DNA from: Curvibacter lanceolatus ATCC 14669
GTDB taxonomy: Bacteria > Pseudomonadota > Gammaproteobacteria > Burkholderiales > Burkholderiaceae_C
NCBI RefSeq assembly: GCF_000381265.1
Contig: NZ_KB906264.1
Coordinates: 124,001-188,000, forward strand
Direction of reading: 5' to 3'
Length of the DNA: 64,000 nt
The position numbers were made by a program, and so were the translations under genes. The notes below the pieces were generated by a model that ran no database searches, was not told the DNA's origin, and saw nothing but the letters and a program-made list of their open reading frames with translations. Positions 28,816 to 37,107 of this stretch are shown one piece after another; the first letter of the stretch is position 1, and each line of letters begins with the position of its first letter.

Positions 28816-29997
28816 ATGGCGAACGATTTTCTTTTCACCTCAGAATCCGTCTCTGAAGGCCACCCCGACAAGGTGGCCGACCAGATCTCCGACGCGATCC
28901 TCGATGCCATCTTCAAGCAAGACCCGCGCAGCCGCGTGGCCGCCGAAACCCTGACCAACACCGGTCTGGTCGTGCTGGCTGGCGAAATCACCACCAACGC
29001 GCACGTTGACTACATCCAGGTCGCCCGCGACACCATCAAGCGCATCGGCTACGACAACACCGAGTACGGCATCGACTACAAGGGCTGCGCCGTGCTGGTG
29101 GCCTACGACAAGCAGAGCAACGACATCGCCCAGGGCGTGGACCAGGCCAGCGACGACCACCTGAACACCGGTGCCGGCGACCAGGGCCTGATGTTCGGCT
29201 ACGCCTGCGACGAAACGCCCGAGCTGATGCCCGCCCCCATCTACTACGCCCACCGCCTGGTCGAACGCCAGGCCCAGCTGCGCAAGGACGGCCGCCTTCC
29301 CTTCCTGCGCCCGGACGCCAAGAGCCAGGTCACGATGCGCTATGTGGACGGCAAGCCGCACAGCATCGACACCGTGGTGCTGTCCACCCAGCACAGCCCC
29401 GACCAGAGCGAAACCGCCAAGAAGATGAAGGCCAGTTTCACCGAGGCCATCATCGAAGAGATCATCAAGCCCGTGCTGCCCAAAGAGTGGCTGCAGGACA
29501 CCAAGTACCTGATCAACCCCACCGGCCGCTTTGTGATTGGCGGCCCGCAAGGGGATTGCGGCCTGACCGGGCGCAAGATCATCGTCGACACCTACGGCGG
29601 CGCCTGCCCGCACGGCGGTGGTGCCTTCTCGGGCAAGGATCCGACCAAGGTCGATCGCTCGGCCGCCTACGCCGCCCGCTATGTGGCCAAGAACATCGTG
29701 GCCGCCGGCCTGGCCCGCCAGTGCCAGATCCAGGTCGCCTACGCCATCGGCGTGGCCCGCCCCATGAACGTGACCGTGTACACCGAAGGCACCGGCGTCA
29801 TCCCTGACGACCAGATCGCCCGCCTGGTGCAAGAGCACTTCGACCTGCGCCCCAAGGGCATCATCCAGATGCTCGACCTGCTGCGCCCCATCTACGAAAA
29901 AACCGCCGCCTACGGCCACTTCGGCCGAGAAGAACCCGAGTTCACGTGGGAAAGAACGGATAAAGCTGCCGCCCTGCGGGCGGCAGCCGGGCTGTAA
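28816..29997 (+). CDS. metK: S-adenosylmethionine synthase
   Basis: 393 aa from ATG 28816 ([19 protein letters not shown]). It makes SAM from methionine and ATP. The family signatures [12 protein letters not shown] (ATP-binding hexapeptide region) and [19 protein letters not shown] (P-loop-like) are intact. The upstream in-frame start at 28801 is not supported. Expression is probably SAM-regulated by the element at 28694-28756. The last codons ([11 protein letters not shown]) are GC-rich, form a hairpin at DNA level, and are repeated several times downstream. Confidence 0.97.
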   Translation: MANDFLFTSESVSEGHPDKVADQISDAILDAIFKQDPRSRVAAETLTNTGLVVLAGEITTNAHVDYIQVARDTIKRIGYDNTEYGIDYKGCAVLVAYDKQSNDIAQGVDQASDDHLNTGAGDQGLMFGYACDETPELMPAPIYYAHRLVERQAQLRKDGRLPFLRPDAKSQVTMRYVDGKPHSIDTVVLSTQHSPDQSETAKKMKASFTEAIIEEIIKPVLPKEWLQDTKYLINPTGRFVIGGPQGDCGLTGRKIIVDTYGGACPHGGGAFSGKDPTKVDRSAAYAARYVAKNIVAAGLARQCQIQVAYAIGVARPMNVTVYTEGTGVIPDDQIARLVQEHFDLRPKGIIQMLDLLRPIYEKTAAYGHFGREEPEFTWERTDKAAALRAAAGL

Positions 29998-30530
29998 GCC
30001 CGCCGCGCGCAAGCGCGGTATCCGTTCTTGGGCGAAGTTCATATCGCGCCAGCGATGTGAACGCAGACCAAAGAACCGACAAGGCCGCAGCGCTGCGTGC
30101 AGCGGCTGGCCTGTAAAGGCCAGCATTCGCCACAGGCAAATCTGCAGCCTTGCGGCGCAGGCTCACATCGGCACTGCCGATGTGAAGGCGCAACGCGCCG
30201 GGCCGGAGCCATAAAGCTGCAGCCCTGCGGGCTGCAGCCGGGCTGTAAGCCCGCCGCGCGCAAGCGCGGTATCCGTTCTTGGGCGAAGTTCATATCGCGC
30301 CAGCGATGTGAACGCAGACCAAAGAACCGACAAGGCCGCAGCGCTGCGTGCAGCGGCTGGCCTGTAAAGGCCAGCATTTGCCGCAGGCAAATCTGCAGCC
30401 TTGCGGCGCAGGCTCACATCGGCCCTGCCGATGTGAAGGCGCAACGCGCCGGGCCGGAGCCATCAAGCCGCAGCCAGGCAGTCAACCCGCCGCGCGCACG
30501 CGCGGTGTCCGTTCTTGGGCCAAGGCTCCA
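29954..30530. repeat. tandem hairpin-rich array built from copies of the metK 3' end
   Basis: A unit of 251 bp is repeated (marker AAGCGCGGTA at 30011 and 30262, and a degenerate third marker 236 bp later at 30502). Each 251-bp unit consists of two diverged halves of about 125 bp. Both halves begin with a sequence that would encode [11 protein letters not shown]-stop, as at the metK end. Nearly every segment is an inverted repeat: GCTGCCGCC/GGCGGCAGC, CCGCGC-GCAA-GCGCGG, TTCATATCGC/GCGATGTGAA, GCTGGCC/GGCCAGC, CACATCGGC/GCCGATGTG. GAACGGATA and TATCCGTTC bracket three hairpins, like a cloverleaf. The first copy is part of the metK coding sequence. Confidence 0.9.
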
Positions 30531-30755
30531 AAAGCCCTCGGCCGACTTTTTACATTCGTAACCCTACGTACCCCCCGGCAGGCCAGCCGTGAGACAATTC
30601 GCGCCGCTTTGGCGCAGCCGGTCGGCTGCAGTCGACCGGGCCCAGGGACCACCGGCCCACGCCGGGCGCCCCGACAACCCAAGGCAAGCCTGACCCCGCC
30701 TGCCACGCCCGACGGTGTCCCCCCCCAGCCCGCCCTTTCCAAACTGTTTCCTGCC
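30531..30755. other. leader region before the GT39 gene
   Basis: No independent gene is recognised. GACAAT at 30593-30598 is a possible -10. The frame of the following gene stays open through this region, so part of it could be an N-terminal extension; the Pro-rich sequence gives no support. Confidence 0.4.
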
Positions 30756-32375
30756 GTGCCTGCCGCCCCCTTTTCAGCCCAGCCCCCCGGCCAGCACAGC
30801 ACGCGCCTGCTCATCGTGGCCTATTGCCTGGTGTGGGCCCTGGTGCACTGGTTCGCCTACCCGAACCTGGACCCCTACAACGACATGCTGGAGAACTTTG
30901 CCTGGGGGCAGACCTTCGAGTGGGGCACTTTCAAGCACCCGCCCTTCTTTGTCTGGGCGGTCGAACTCTGGTTTGCCGCCATGCCGCGCAGTGCACTGTC
31001 GTACAAGCTGCTGTCGTATGTGAACGTGGCCATCGGCCTGTGGGGGGTGGCGCATCTGGCGCGACTGCTGGGCTTGCGCAAGATGGCCCCCAGCGCCGTG
31101 CTGCTGCTGATGTGGACCCTGCCCTACACCACGCTGGCGGCCAAATTCAATGCCAACGCCATATTGCTGTCGGTCTGGCCCTGGACGGCCGTGGCCTGGC
31201 TGGCCAGCCTGCGCCAGAGCGGGCGCCCCGGCCTGACCGCCTCGGTGTGGTTGGGCTTTCTGGGCGCGGTGTGCATGCTCAGCAAATACTACAGCGGCGT
31301 GTTCCTGTTCTCGCTGTTCGTCACGGCCCTGCTGCGGCGTGACATGCGCCGCTGGTTCGGCAGCCTGCGCCCCTATGTGGCCCTGCTCAGCCTGGCGGTG
31401 TTCCTGCTGCCCCATGCCTGGTGGTTGTGGCAGCACGACTACCCCACCCTGCGCTATGCCGCCGACCAGGGCGGCGGCCATGTGGAGTGGCACTTCCTGC
31501 TGCATTTCGCCCTCACCCCGCTGCTGTTCGTGCTGCTGGCCTGGCTGCCCTGTGTGCTGGTGTTTGCCTGGCAGGCCAGCCTGGCCGGCCCCGGCCGCTG
31601 GCTCAAGCTGCTGCGCCTGATCCCGCGCCTGGCGTGGCGCAGCTGGCTGCCCCTGCACTGGCAGGACACCGTGTTCTGGCTGGCGGCCCTGCCCGGCGCC
31701 GTGACCTTGCTGGCCGGCATCGCGGGCATGGCCGAGCTGTCCAGCCCCTGGGCCATCCCCATCATCTATGCCTTCCCGCTGCTGTGGCTGCGCAACCTGG
31801 AGCAGGCCACCACCCCGACCACCGCCACCGGGTCGGACACGGACACCCCCACCACACGCAGCCTGCAGGCCCTGCAGGGCTCGGCCTGGCCCGTGCTGGC
31901 CGGCGTGCTGCTGGTCGGTTTGGTGCTGGCCGTGTCCCAGGCCAGCCAGGGCAAGCGCAGCTATTACGAGGCCAATGAAGTGGCGGCCGAGCGCATGGTG
32001 CAGGGCTGGCAGCAACGCCACCCCGACCTGCCCCTGGGCTGGACCGGCGGCGAATGGGCCGAGAACGCCATGGTGGCCTTCTTTGTGTCCGACCAGGTGC
32101 GCGCCCTGCCCGGCATGCCCGACGAGTGGCCCACCACCCTGGCCCCCCACCCCGGCTGGGAGCACCAGGGCGGGCTGATGATCTGCCCGCGCGGCCCCTT
32201 GAAAAAGGCCCAGGTCTACGAGGCCAGCAACTGCGAGGTCGAAGTGCAGGAATGGCTGGAGAAGACCGGCCGCCCCATCCGGCCGCTGTGGGTGACGGCG
32301 GCCCGCTCGGGCTGGCGCTTCCCGCACCCGATGGAGTTCGCCTGGGTGGTCTACGACGTGCTGCCCACGCCCTGA
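30756..32375 (+). CDS. ArnT-like glycosyltransferase family 39 membrane protein
   Basis: About 539 aa if translation begins at the GTG at 30756; the true start is uncertain because there is no ATG and no clear Shine-Dalgarno. The open frame extends upstream into the repeat array. TM1 begins soon after (RLLIVAYCLVWALVHWFAY) and is followed by the periplasmic loop with acidic residues YPNLDPYNDMLENFAWGQ. This resembles the Asp/Glu motif of GT39 enzymes that use polyprenyl-phosphate sugars. About ten TM helices and a C-terminal periplasmic domain follow. It probably glycosylates an envelope lipid or polymer in the periplasm; the acceptor is unknown. The 3' end overlaps psd (opposite strand) by 25 bp. 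Confidence 0.75.
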   Translation: MPAAPFSAQPPGQHSTRLLIVAYCLVWALVHWFAYPNLDPYNDMLENFAWGQTFEWGTFKHPPFFVWAVELWFAAMPRSALSYKLLSYVNVAIGLWGVAHLARLLGLRKMAPSAVLLLMWTLPYTTLAAKFNANAILLSVWPWTAVAWLASLRQSGRPGLTASVWLGFLGAVCMLSKYYSGVFLFSLFVTALLRRDMRRWFGSLRPYVALLSLAVFLLPHAWWLWQHDYPTLRYAADQGGGHVEWHFLLHFALTPLLFVLLAWLPCVLVFAWQASLAGPGRWLKLLRLIPRLAWRSWLPLHWQDTVFWLAALPGAVTLLAGIAGMAELSSPWAIPIIYAFPLLWLRNLEQATTPTTATGSDTDTPTTRSLQALQGSAWPVLAGVLLVGLVLAVSQASQGKRSYYEANEVAAERMVQGWQQRHPDLPLGWTGGEWAENAMVAFFVSDQVRALPGMPDEWPTTLAPHPGWEHQGGLMICPRGPLKKAQVYEASNCEVEVQEWLEKTGRPIRPLWVTAARSGWRFPHPMEFAWVVYDVLPTP

Positions 32376-33262
32376 TCGCCTGCGGGCAACGGATCTTCCG
32401 GCAGGTGCATCAAGGGCTGCCCGGCCCGCACCCGCAGGCCCGTGGCCACGCCCTCGACCAGGCGGAAGCCCTTCGGGGCGAACACGATGATGGTCGAGCC
32501 GTGCTGGAACCAGCCCAGCTCCTGCCCCTTTTCCACCGGCGCATCGCAAGGCAGTTCGTGCGGGCCTGGGTAGCGGCCATGCAGCAGCAGGTCCAGTGCG
32601 TGCAGGCGCAGGCTGGCCACCAGGATGGCCGCCACCGGCACCAGGGCCAGCGGGTGCCCGCCCCGCTCCAGCCGAAGATGCAGGGCCGCGCGCTCGTTGC
32701 GGCAGAACAGGCGCTCCACCCGCTTGAGCGCGATCGGGTTCACGTTCCAGGTGTCCCCCGTCAGGTGCGTCACGTGCTGCAGACGGGCGTCGTGCGGCGC
32801 ATGGAAGCGGTGATACATGGCCGAGGTCAGGCGCAGCGTCACATAGCAGCCATCGCGAAAAGCCTCGGCGCGGGCCGGGTCGCCGAACAGATCCTCCAGT
32901 CGGTACGGAAAGCCCTTGGCCTGCCACACCTGCAGCCCGGCCACCTCGCCACAGGCGCCCACGATGCCGTCGCAGGGGCTGGCCAGCACCTCGGGGTCAG
33001 GGTCGAAGGGGCGCGCACCCGGTTTCAGCTCGCGGGTGAAGCAGTCGTGCAGGCTGTCAAAGCGCGGCTTGCGCGCCTCGCTCAGGTCCAGCTCGGTGAA
33101 CAGGCGCCACACCGCGATCGAGGCGTCGCGCACCAGGGGCTGGCGGATCTGGCTGAACCAGCCCATGAAGCGCGTCAGCGCGATGCGCGGCACGCGGTTG
33201 GTGAGCAGAAAGTTCAGGTCTTCCTGCTGCAGCAGGCGATCACGCAGGTTTTGGAGTTTCAT
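32351..33262 (-). CDS. psd: phosphatidylserine decarboxylase proenzyme
   Basis: 303 aa from ATG 33262. It converts phosphatidylserine to phosphatidylethanolamine at the inner membrane. The charge-relay residues are visible: Asp98 in SPCDGIVG and His154 in MYHRFHAPHD. The autocleavage site Gly255-Ser256-Thr257 (FQHGSTIIVF) generates the pyruvoyl group from the Ser. The residue before GST is His where Leu is usual in E. coli. It is divergent from the aminotransferase gene. Confidence 0.94.
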   Translation of the reverse strand: MKLQNLRDRLLQQEDLNFLLTNRVPRIALTRFMGWFSQIRQPLVRDASIAVWRLFTELDLSEARKPRFDSLHDCFTRELKPGARPFDPDPEVLASPCDGIVGACGEVAGLQVWQAKGFPYRLEDLFGDPARAEAFRDGCYVTLRLTSAMYHRFHAPHDARLQHVTHLTGDTWNVNPIALKRVERLFCRNERAALHLRLERGGHPLALVPVAAILVASLRLHALDLLLHGRYPGPHELPCDAPVEKGQELGWFQHGSTIIVFAPKGFRLVEGVATGLRVRAGQPLMHLPEDPLPAGDQGVGSTS

Positions 33263-33334
33263 CAAGATGTCAATCAGTCAAGTTACAGATGAGGCATCGC
33301 GCTTTCGCGATTTGGAAAATCCGGACCTCTTCAA

Positions 33335-34987
33335 ATGGACGAAACACTGGCTTTCTGGGCCCTGGGCGGCGCGGCCTTTGCCGCCACCCTGCCCCGGCTG
33401 ATCCGCCGACTGGAACTGTCGCGGGCCAAGCACCCCTCGCTCACCGGCCATTCGCGCATGGCCAAACGGGTGGCCTCGTGGCTGCCCGGCTACGCCTACG
33501 GCGAGGAGCGTTTCTTCAACTCCGACGGCGCGCCGGCCGAGGTGGCCGCGCAGCGGCGCCTGGCCCTGCAGCAGTTGGGCGACACGCTGGTGGCCCGCTG
33601 CCCGCGCACGCTGGCCCTCACCGCCAGCGCGCGCGACGGCCTGCCCGACCTGCAGTTCACCGGCGCCTACCGCGTGCCTTTCCAGTACAGCCCGCTGCTG
33701 CGCCAGCATGTGCAGGTGGGTGCCTTCATGGAAGCCTCCGAAGGCGTCACCCTGACCGACCTGGACGGCAACAGCTACTACGACCTGACCGGCTCCTACG
33801 GCGTCAATGTGTTCGGCGTCGACGTGTACCGCCAGTGCATTGCCGAGGGCAGCGCCCGCGCCCAGGCCCTGGGCCCGGTGCTGGGCAGCCTGCACCCCAG
33901 CGTGGCCGCCAACGTGGCACGCCTGCAGCGCATCTCGGGACTGGACCAGGTGTCCTTCCACATGTCGGGCACCGAAGCCGTGATGCAGGCCGTGCGCCTG
34001 GCCCGCTACCACACCGGCCGGCGCCACCTGGTGCGCTTTTGCGGCGCCTACCATGGCTGGTGGGAAGACGTGCAGCCCGGCCCCGGCAACCCCCTGCCCC
34101 CGCGCGAGACCTACACCCTGCGCGACATGCACGAGAACAGCCTGCAGGTGCTGCGCAAACGCCGCGACATCGCCTGCGTGCTGGTCAACCCGCTGCAGGC
34201 CCTGCACCCCAACAAGGCGGCGCCGGGCGACTCGTCGTTGGTGGACAGCTCGCGCAGCGCCGGCTACGACCGCGCCGCCTACACCGAGTGGCTCCAGCAG
34301 CTGCGCGAGGTCTGCACCGAGCGCGGCATCGTGCTGATCTTTGACGAGGTGTTCCTGGGTTTCCGCCTGGCCCCGGGCGGCGCCCAGGAATACTTCGGCG
34401 TCAAGGCCGACATGGTCACCTACGGCAAGACCCTGGGCGGCGGCCTGCCGGTGGGCGTGGTCTGCGGCAAGCGTGAGCTCATGAAGCGCTACCGCGAAGA
34501 TCGGCCGGCCGACCTGTGCTTTGCCCGCGGCACCTTCAACTCGCACCCCTATGTGATGGGCGCCATGGCGGCCTTCCTGGATTACCTGGAAACCCCCGAG
34601 GCCCAACTCATGTACGTGGAGCTGGACGCCACCCAGAACCGCCGCGCCGCGCAGCTCAACCAGCGGCTGCAGGCCATCGGCGCCCCGGTGCAGGTGGCCA
34701 ACATGTCCTCGGTGTGGACCGTGAGCTACACCCGCCCCTCGCGCTACAACTGGATGCTGCAGTTCTACCTGCGTGAACAGGGGCTGGCCCTGAGCTGGGT
34801 CGGCACCGGCCGGCTGATCTTCAGCCTGAACTACACCGAAGCCGATTTCGAAGAGGTCTGCCGCCGCTTTGTCGCAGCCTGCCAGGCCATGGAGGCCGGT
34901 GGCTGGTGGTGGCAGGACGCCGCGCAGACCAACAAGTCGATCAAGCGCAGCATCTTCAAGGAGATGCTGGCGCATCGTCGCGGCTGA
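33335..34987 (+). CDS. class III PLP-dependent aminotransferase (glutamate-1-semialdehyde aminomutase-like) with N-terminal extension
   Basis: 550 aa, about 110 residues longer than typical GSA aminomutases. The N-terminus starts with a hydrophobic stretch (FWALGGAAFAATLPRL) and a helical region before the fold. PLP features are SGTEA (211-215), Asp337 in LIFDEVFLGF and the Schiff-base Lys365 in TYGKTLGGGLPVG. It probably is not HemL itself, given the extension and context. The neighbours are psd, a DUF962-like membrane protein, a GT4 enzyme and lplT. Transamination of an aldehyde or keto group on a lipid or lipid precursor is a reasonable inference. Confidence 0.75.
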   Translation: MDETLAFWALGGAAFAATLPRLIRRLELSRAKHPSLTGHSRMAKRVASWLPGYAYGEERFFNSDGAPAEVAAQRRLALQQLGDTLVARCPRTLALTASARDGLPDLQFTGAYRVPFQYSPLLRQHVQVGAFMEASEGVTLTDLDGNSYYDLTGSYGVNVFGVDVYRQCIAEGSARAQALGPVLGSLHPSVAANVARLQRISGLDQVSFHMSGTEAVMQAVRLARYHTGRRHLVRFCGAYHGWWEDVQPGPGNPLPPRETYTLRDMHENSLQVLRKRRDIACVLVNPLQALHPNKAAPGDSSLVDSSRSAGYDRAAYTEWLQQLREVCTERGIVLIFDEVFLGFRLAPGGAQEYFGVKADMVTYGKTLGGGLPVGVVCGKRELMKRYREDRPADLCFARGTFNSHPYVMGAMAAFLDYLETPEAQLMYVELDATQNRRAAQLNQRLQAIGAPVQVANMSSVWTVSYTRPSRYNWMLQFYLREQGLALSWVGTGRLIFSLNYTEADFEEVCRRFVAACQAMEAGGWWWQDAAQTNKSIKRSIFKEMLAHRRG

Positions 34988-35021
34988 GCAATGGCCAAAG
35001 AGCCGTACTGAGCCAGTCGCC

Positions 35022-35633
35022 TCAGTGCTGCTTGCGGGCGTGGGCCATCGGGTCCAGCAGCTCGCCGCGCAGCAGGTAGAGGGGTGCCTTGTGGTACAGG
35101 TACACGTCATGGAAGGGGTCGGTCAGGATCTTGGTCATCCACACCAGGCCGGTCTGCACGTCCTTCAGGAAGAACAGGTGCACGGTGCGGAACAGCAGGC
35201 CGCCCACCCCCACCACCAGCCAGGCCCAGCCCACCTGGTGCCAGAAGGCCGAGAACGATTCGGCCGGTGCGATCAAGCCGCCCAGGCTGGGGCTCAGCCA
35301 CAGCGCCACGGGGGCAGCCACCCACAGGGCCATCAACACCACCTTGCGGCGCAGGTTGTAGCCCACCTTGATCTCTTCCTTGTGCTCATGCGTGGCCTGG
35401 TTCACCTCGTCATAGCCGCGCGGCTCGAAAAAGAAATGACCCGACTGGCGCGACACCATGGACACGCCCCAGGCCAGCAGGGCGGCGCCCGCCGGGTCGC
35501 TGAACAGCAGTCCATAGGCCACCAGAAAACTCAAAGCGCTGATCAGGTGCAGGGTCTGGTTGATGCGGCTGTGGTGGTAGTAGCGGTGGTCGTCCCAGCG
35601 CTGCGTTTTCAAGGCACTCAGAAAATCTTTCAC
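35022..35633 (-). CDS. DUF962/Mpo1-like membrane protein
   Basis: 203 aa from a GTG at 35633, chosen because AAAGGA lies 6 bp upstream; the open frame further upstream has no family similarity. The pattern YYHHSRINQTLHLISAL...WGVSMVSRQSGHFFFEP resembles the His-rich motif of DUF962/Mpo1 proteins (HxxxxN...H and QxxGHxxxE). In yeast, Mpo1 is an Fe-dependent dioxygenase acting on 2-hydroxy fatty acids. A second His-rich stretch follows (NQATHEHKEEIK), then about three more TM helices, longer than Mpo1. The role in lipid modification is an inference. Confidence 0.55.
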   Translation of the reverse strand: MKDFLSALKTQRWDDHRYYHHSRINQTLHLISALSFLVAYGLLFSDPAGAALLAWGVSMVSRQSGHFFFEPRGYDEVNQATHEHKEEIKVGYNLRRKVVLMALWVAAPVALWLSPSLGGLIAPAESFSAFWHQVGWAWLVVGVGGLLFRTVHLFFLKDVQTGLVWMTKILTDPFHDVYLYHKAPLYLLRGELLDPMAHARKQH

Positions 35634-35706
35634 CTTCGATCCTTTGACGTGTGAGCAGGCCCGGTGGGCCGGTGGGTGGTTTTTTGTGACGGCCCTCAGG
35701 CGGGCG

Positions 35707-35725
35707 CGTGACCGGATGGTGACCA
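35707..35725 (-). promoter_or_regulatory. candidate PhoB-like direct repeat upstream of the DUF962-like gene
   Basis: GTGAC occurs at 35708 and 35719, exactly 11 bp apart. On the minus strand this reads GGTCAC-CATC-CGGTCAC, the 7+4+7 geometry of a Pho box (CTGTCAT-N4-CTGTCAT) with GTCA in both halves. A single CTGTCAC half-site also lies at 35767-35773 on the plus strand before the GT4 gene. Confidence 0.35.
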
Positions 35726-35806
35726 GCGAATATGAAAGTCCGGTGACGCACTTCCTGAACGCAGGGCTGTCACACAACGGTTGCAATCGGGCCCCACCAT
35801 CAGCGC

Positions 35807-37060
35807 ATGAACGCCCCGGCTGAACACCCCATCGTGGTGGACGAATTCCCTGCCCTGCGGCGCTCGCTGCGGGTCTCGATCGTCACCGAAACCTACCCGC
35901 CCGAAGTCAACGGGGTGGCCCGTACCCTGGCCTGCGTGGTCGAGGGCTTGCGCGAGCGCAACCACGAGATCCAGCTGATCCGCCCCAACCAATCGAAAGC
36001 CGAGACCCGGGGCGAGCAGGCCAGCGACGACGTGCTGTTCCACGAGGTGCTGATGCGGGGCCTGCCCATTCCGCGCTACCCGCACCTGCGCATGGGCCTG
36101 ACCTCCAAAAAGACGCTGGTCAGCCTGTGGGCACGGCGGCGGCCCGATGTGGTGCACATCGCCACCGAAGGCCCCATGGGCTGGTCGGCCCTGCAGGCAG
36201 CCGTGCAGCTCAAGCTGCCGGTGTGCTCCGACTTTCGCACCAACTTCCACGCCTACAGCAAGCACTACGGCATGGGCTGGCTGCACAAGCCCATCATGGC
36301 CTACCTGCGCAAGTTCCATAACCTCACGGCCTGCACCATGACCCCCGACGAGGGCCTGCGCCAGGAGCTGACCGACTACGGCTTTCACAACGTCGAGGTG
36401 GTGTCGCGTGGCGTGGACACCCGCTTGTTCGACCCGGCGCGGCGCAGTGCCGCCCTGCGGCAGAGTTGGGGCGTGGCCCCCGACGACCTGGTGGTGCTGC
36501 ACGTGGGGCGCCTCGCACCCGAGAAGAACCTGGGCACCCTGACCATGGCCTTCGAGGCCATCCGCCGCGTGCAACCCCGCGCACGCCTGGTGCTGGTGGG
36601 CGACGGCCCCTCGCGCAAGGAGCTGCAGGCCCGCTGCCCCGATGCGATCTTTGCCGGCATGCGCCATGGCGAAGACCTGGCCGCCCATTACGCCAGCGGC
36701 GACCTGTTCGTGTTCCCCAGCGTCACCGAGACGTTTGGCAACGTGACCCTGGAGGCCCTGGCCAGCGGCCTGCCGGTGCTGGCCTACGACTACGCCGCCG
36801 CCAGCCAGCTGGTGCAGACCGGGCGCCACGGCGCCCTGGCCCCCTTTGGCAACATGAACGATTTCGTGCAACTGGGCGCCCGGCTGGCCGCCGACCCGGC
36901 CGCCCTGCATGAGATGGGGCGGCAGGCCCGCGAGGCCGCCTGCCAGGCCAGCTGGGAGCGCATCATCAGCCGCATCGAGGGCCTGTACCACGCCCTGACC
37001 GAAGGGCGCCCCCTGCCCCAGCCGGAATCGGCACCGGCAAGGCCGCGCCTGGCCGTCTGA
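35807..37060 (+). CDS. glycosyltransferase family 4 (MgtA/SqdX-like)
   Basis: 417 aa GT-B fold. The N-terminal donor/acceptor domain begins VSIVTETYPPEVNGVARTL, with VVHIATEGPMGWSA and FRTNFHAYSKHYGMGWL. The C-terminal domain has VVLHVGRLAPEKNLGTL and the E-x7-E motif ETFGNVTLEAL. The segment order matches glycosyltransferases that add sugars to diacylglycerol or other lipids (MgtA, SqdX, PimB-type), but the sugar and acceptor are not determinable. It lies between the DUF962-like gene (divergent) and lplT (convergent). Confidence 0.85.
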   Translation: MNAPAEHPIVVDEFPALRRSLRVSIVTETYPPEVNGVARTLACVVEGLRERNHEIQLIRPNQSKAETRGEQASDDVLFHEVLMRGLPIPRYPHLRMGLTSKKTLVSLWARRRPDVVHIATEGPMGWSALQAAVQLKLPVCSDFRTNFHAYSKHYGMGWLHKPIMAYLRKFHNLTACTMTPDEGLRQELTDYGFHNVEVVSRGVDTRLFDPARRSAALRQSWGVAPDDLVVLHVGRLAPEKNLGTLTMAFEAIRRVQPRARLVLVGDGPSRKELQARCPDAIFAGMRHGEDLAAHYASGDLFVFPSVTETFGNVTLEALASGLPVLAYDYAAASQLVQTGRHGALAPFGNMNDFVQLGARLAADPAALHEMGRQAREAACQASWERIISRIEGLYHALTEGRPLPQPESAPARPRLAV

Positions 37061-37107
37061 CCTCCTCTTGCCGCCCCCTGCGGCCGCCCCCTCTGGCCGG
37101 AAGAACT

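Noticed and set aside
30097-30561. Small frames inside the metK tail array
   Set aside because: Products of the repeat; the copies of the metK terminal codons have no upstream reading frame of metK.
30774-32927. A 717-codon minus-strand frame
   Set aside because: Shadow of the GT39 gene and psd with no recognisable motif.
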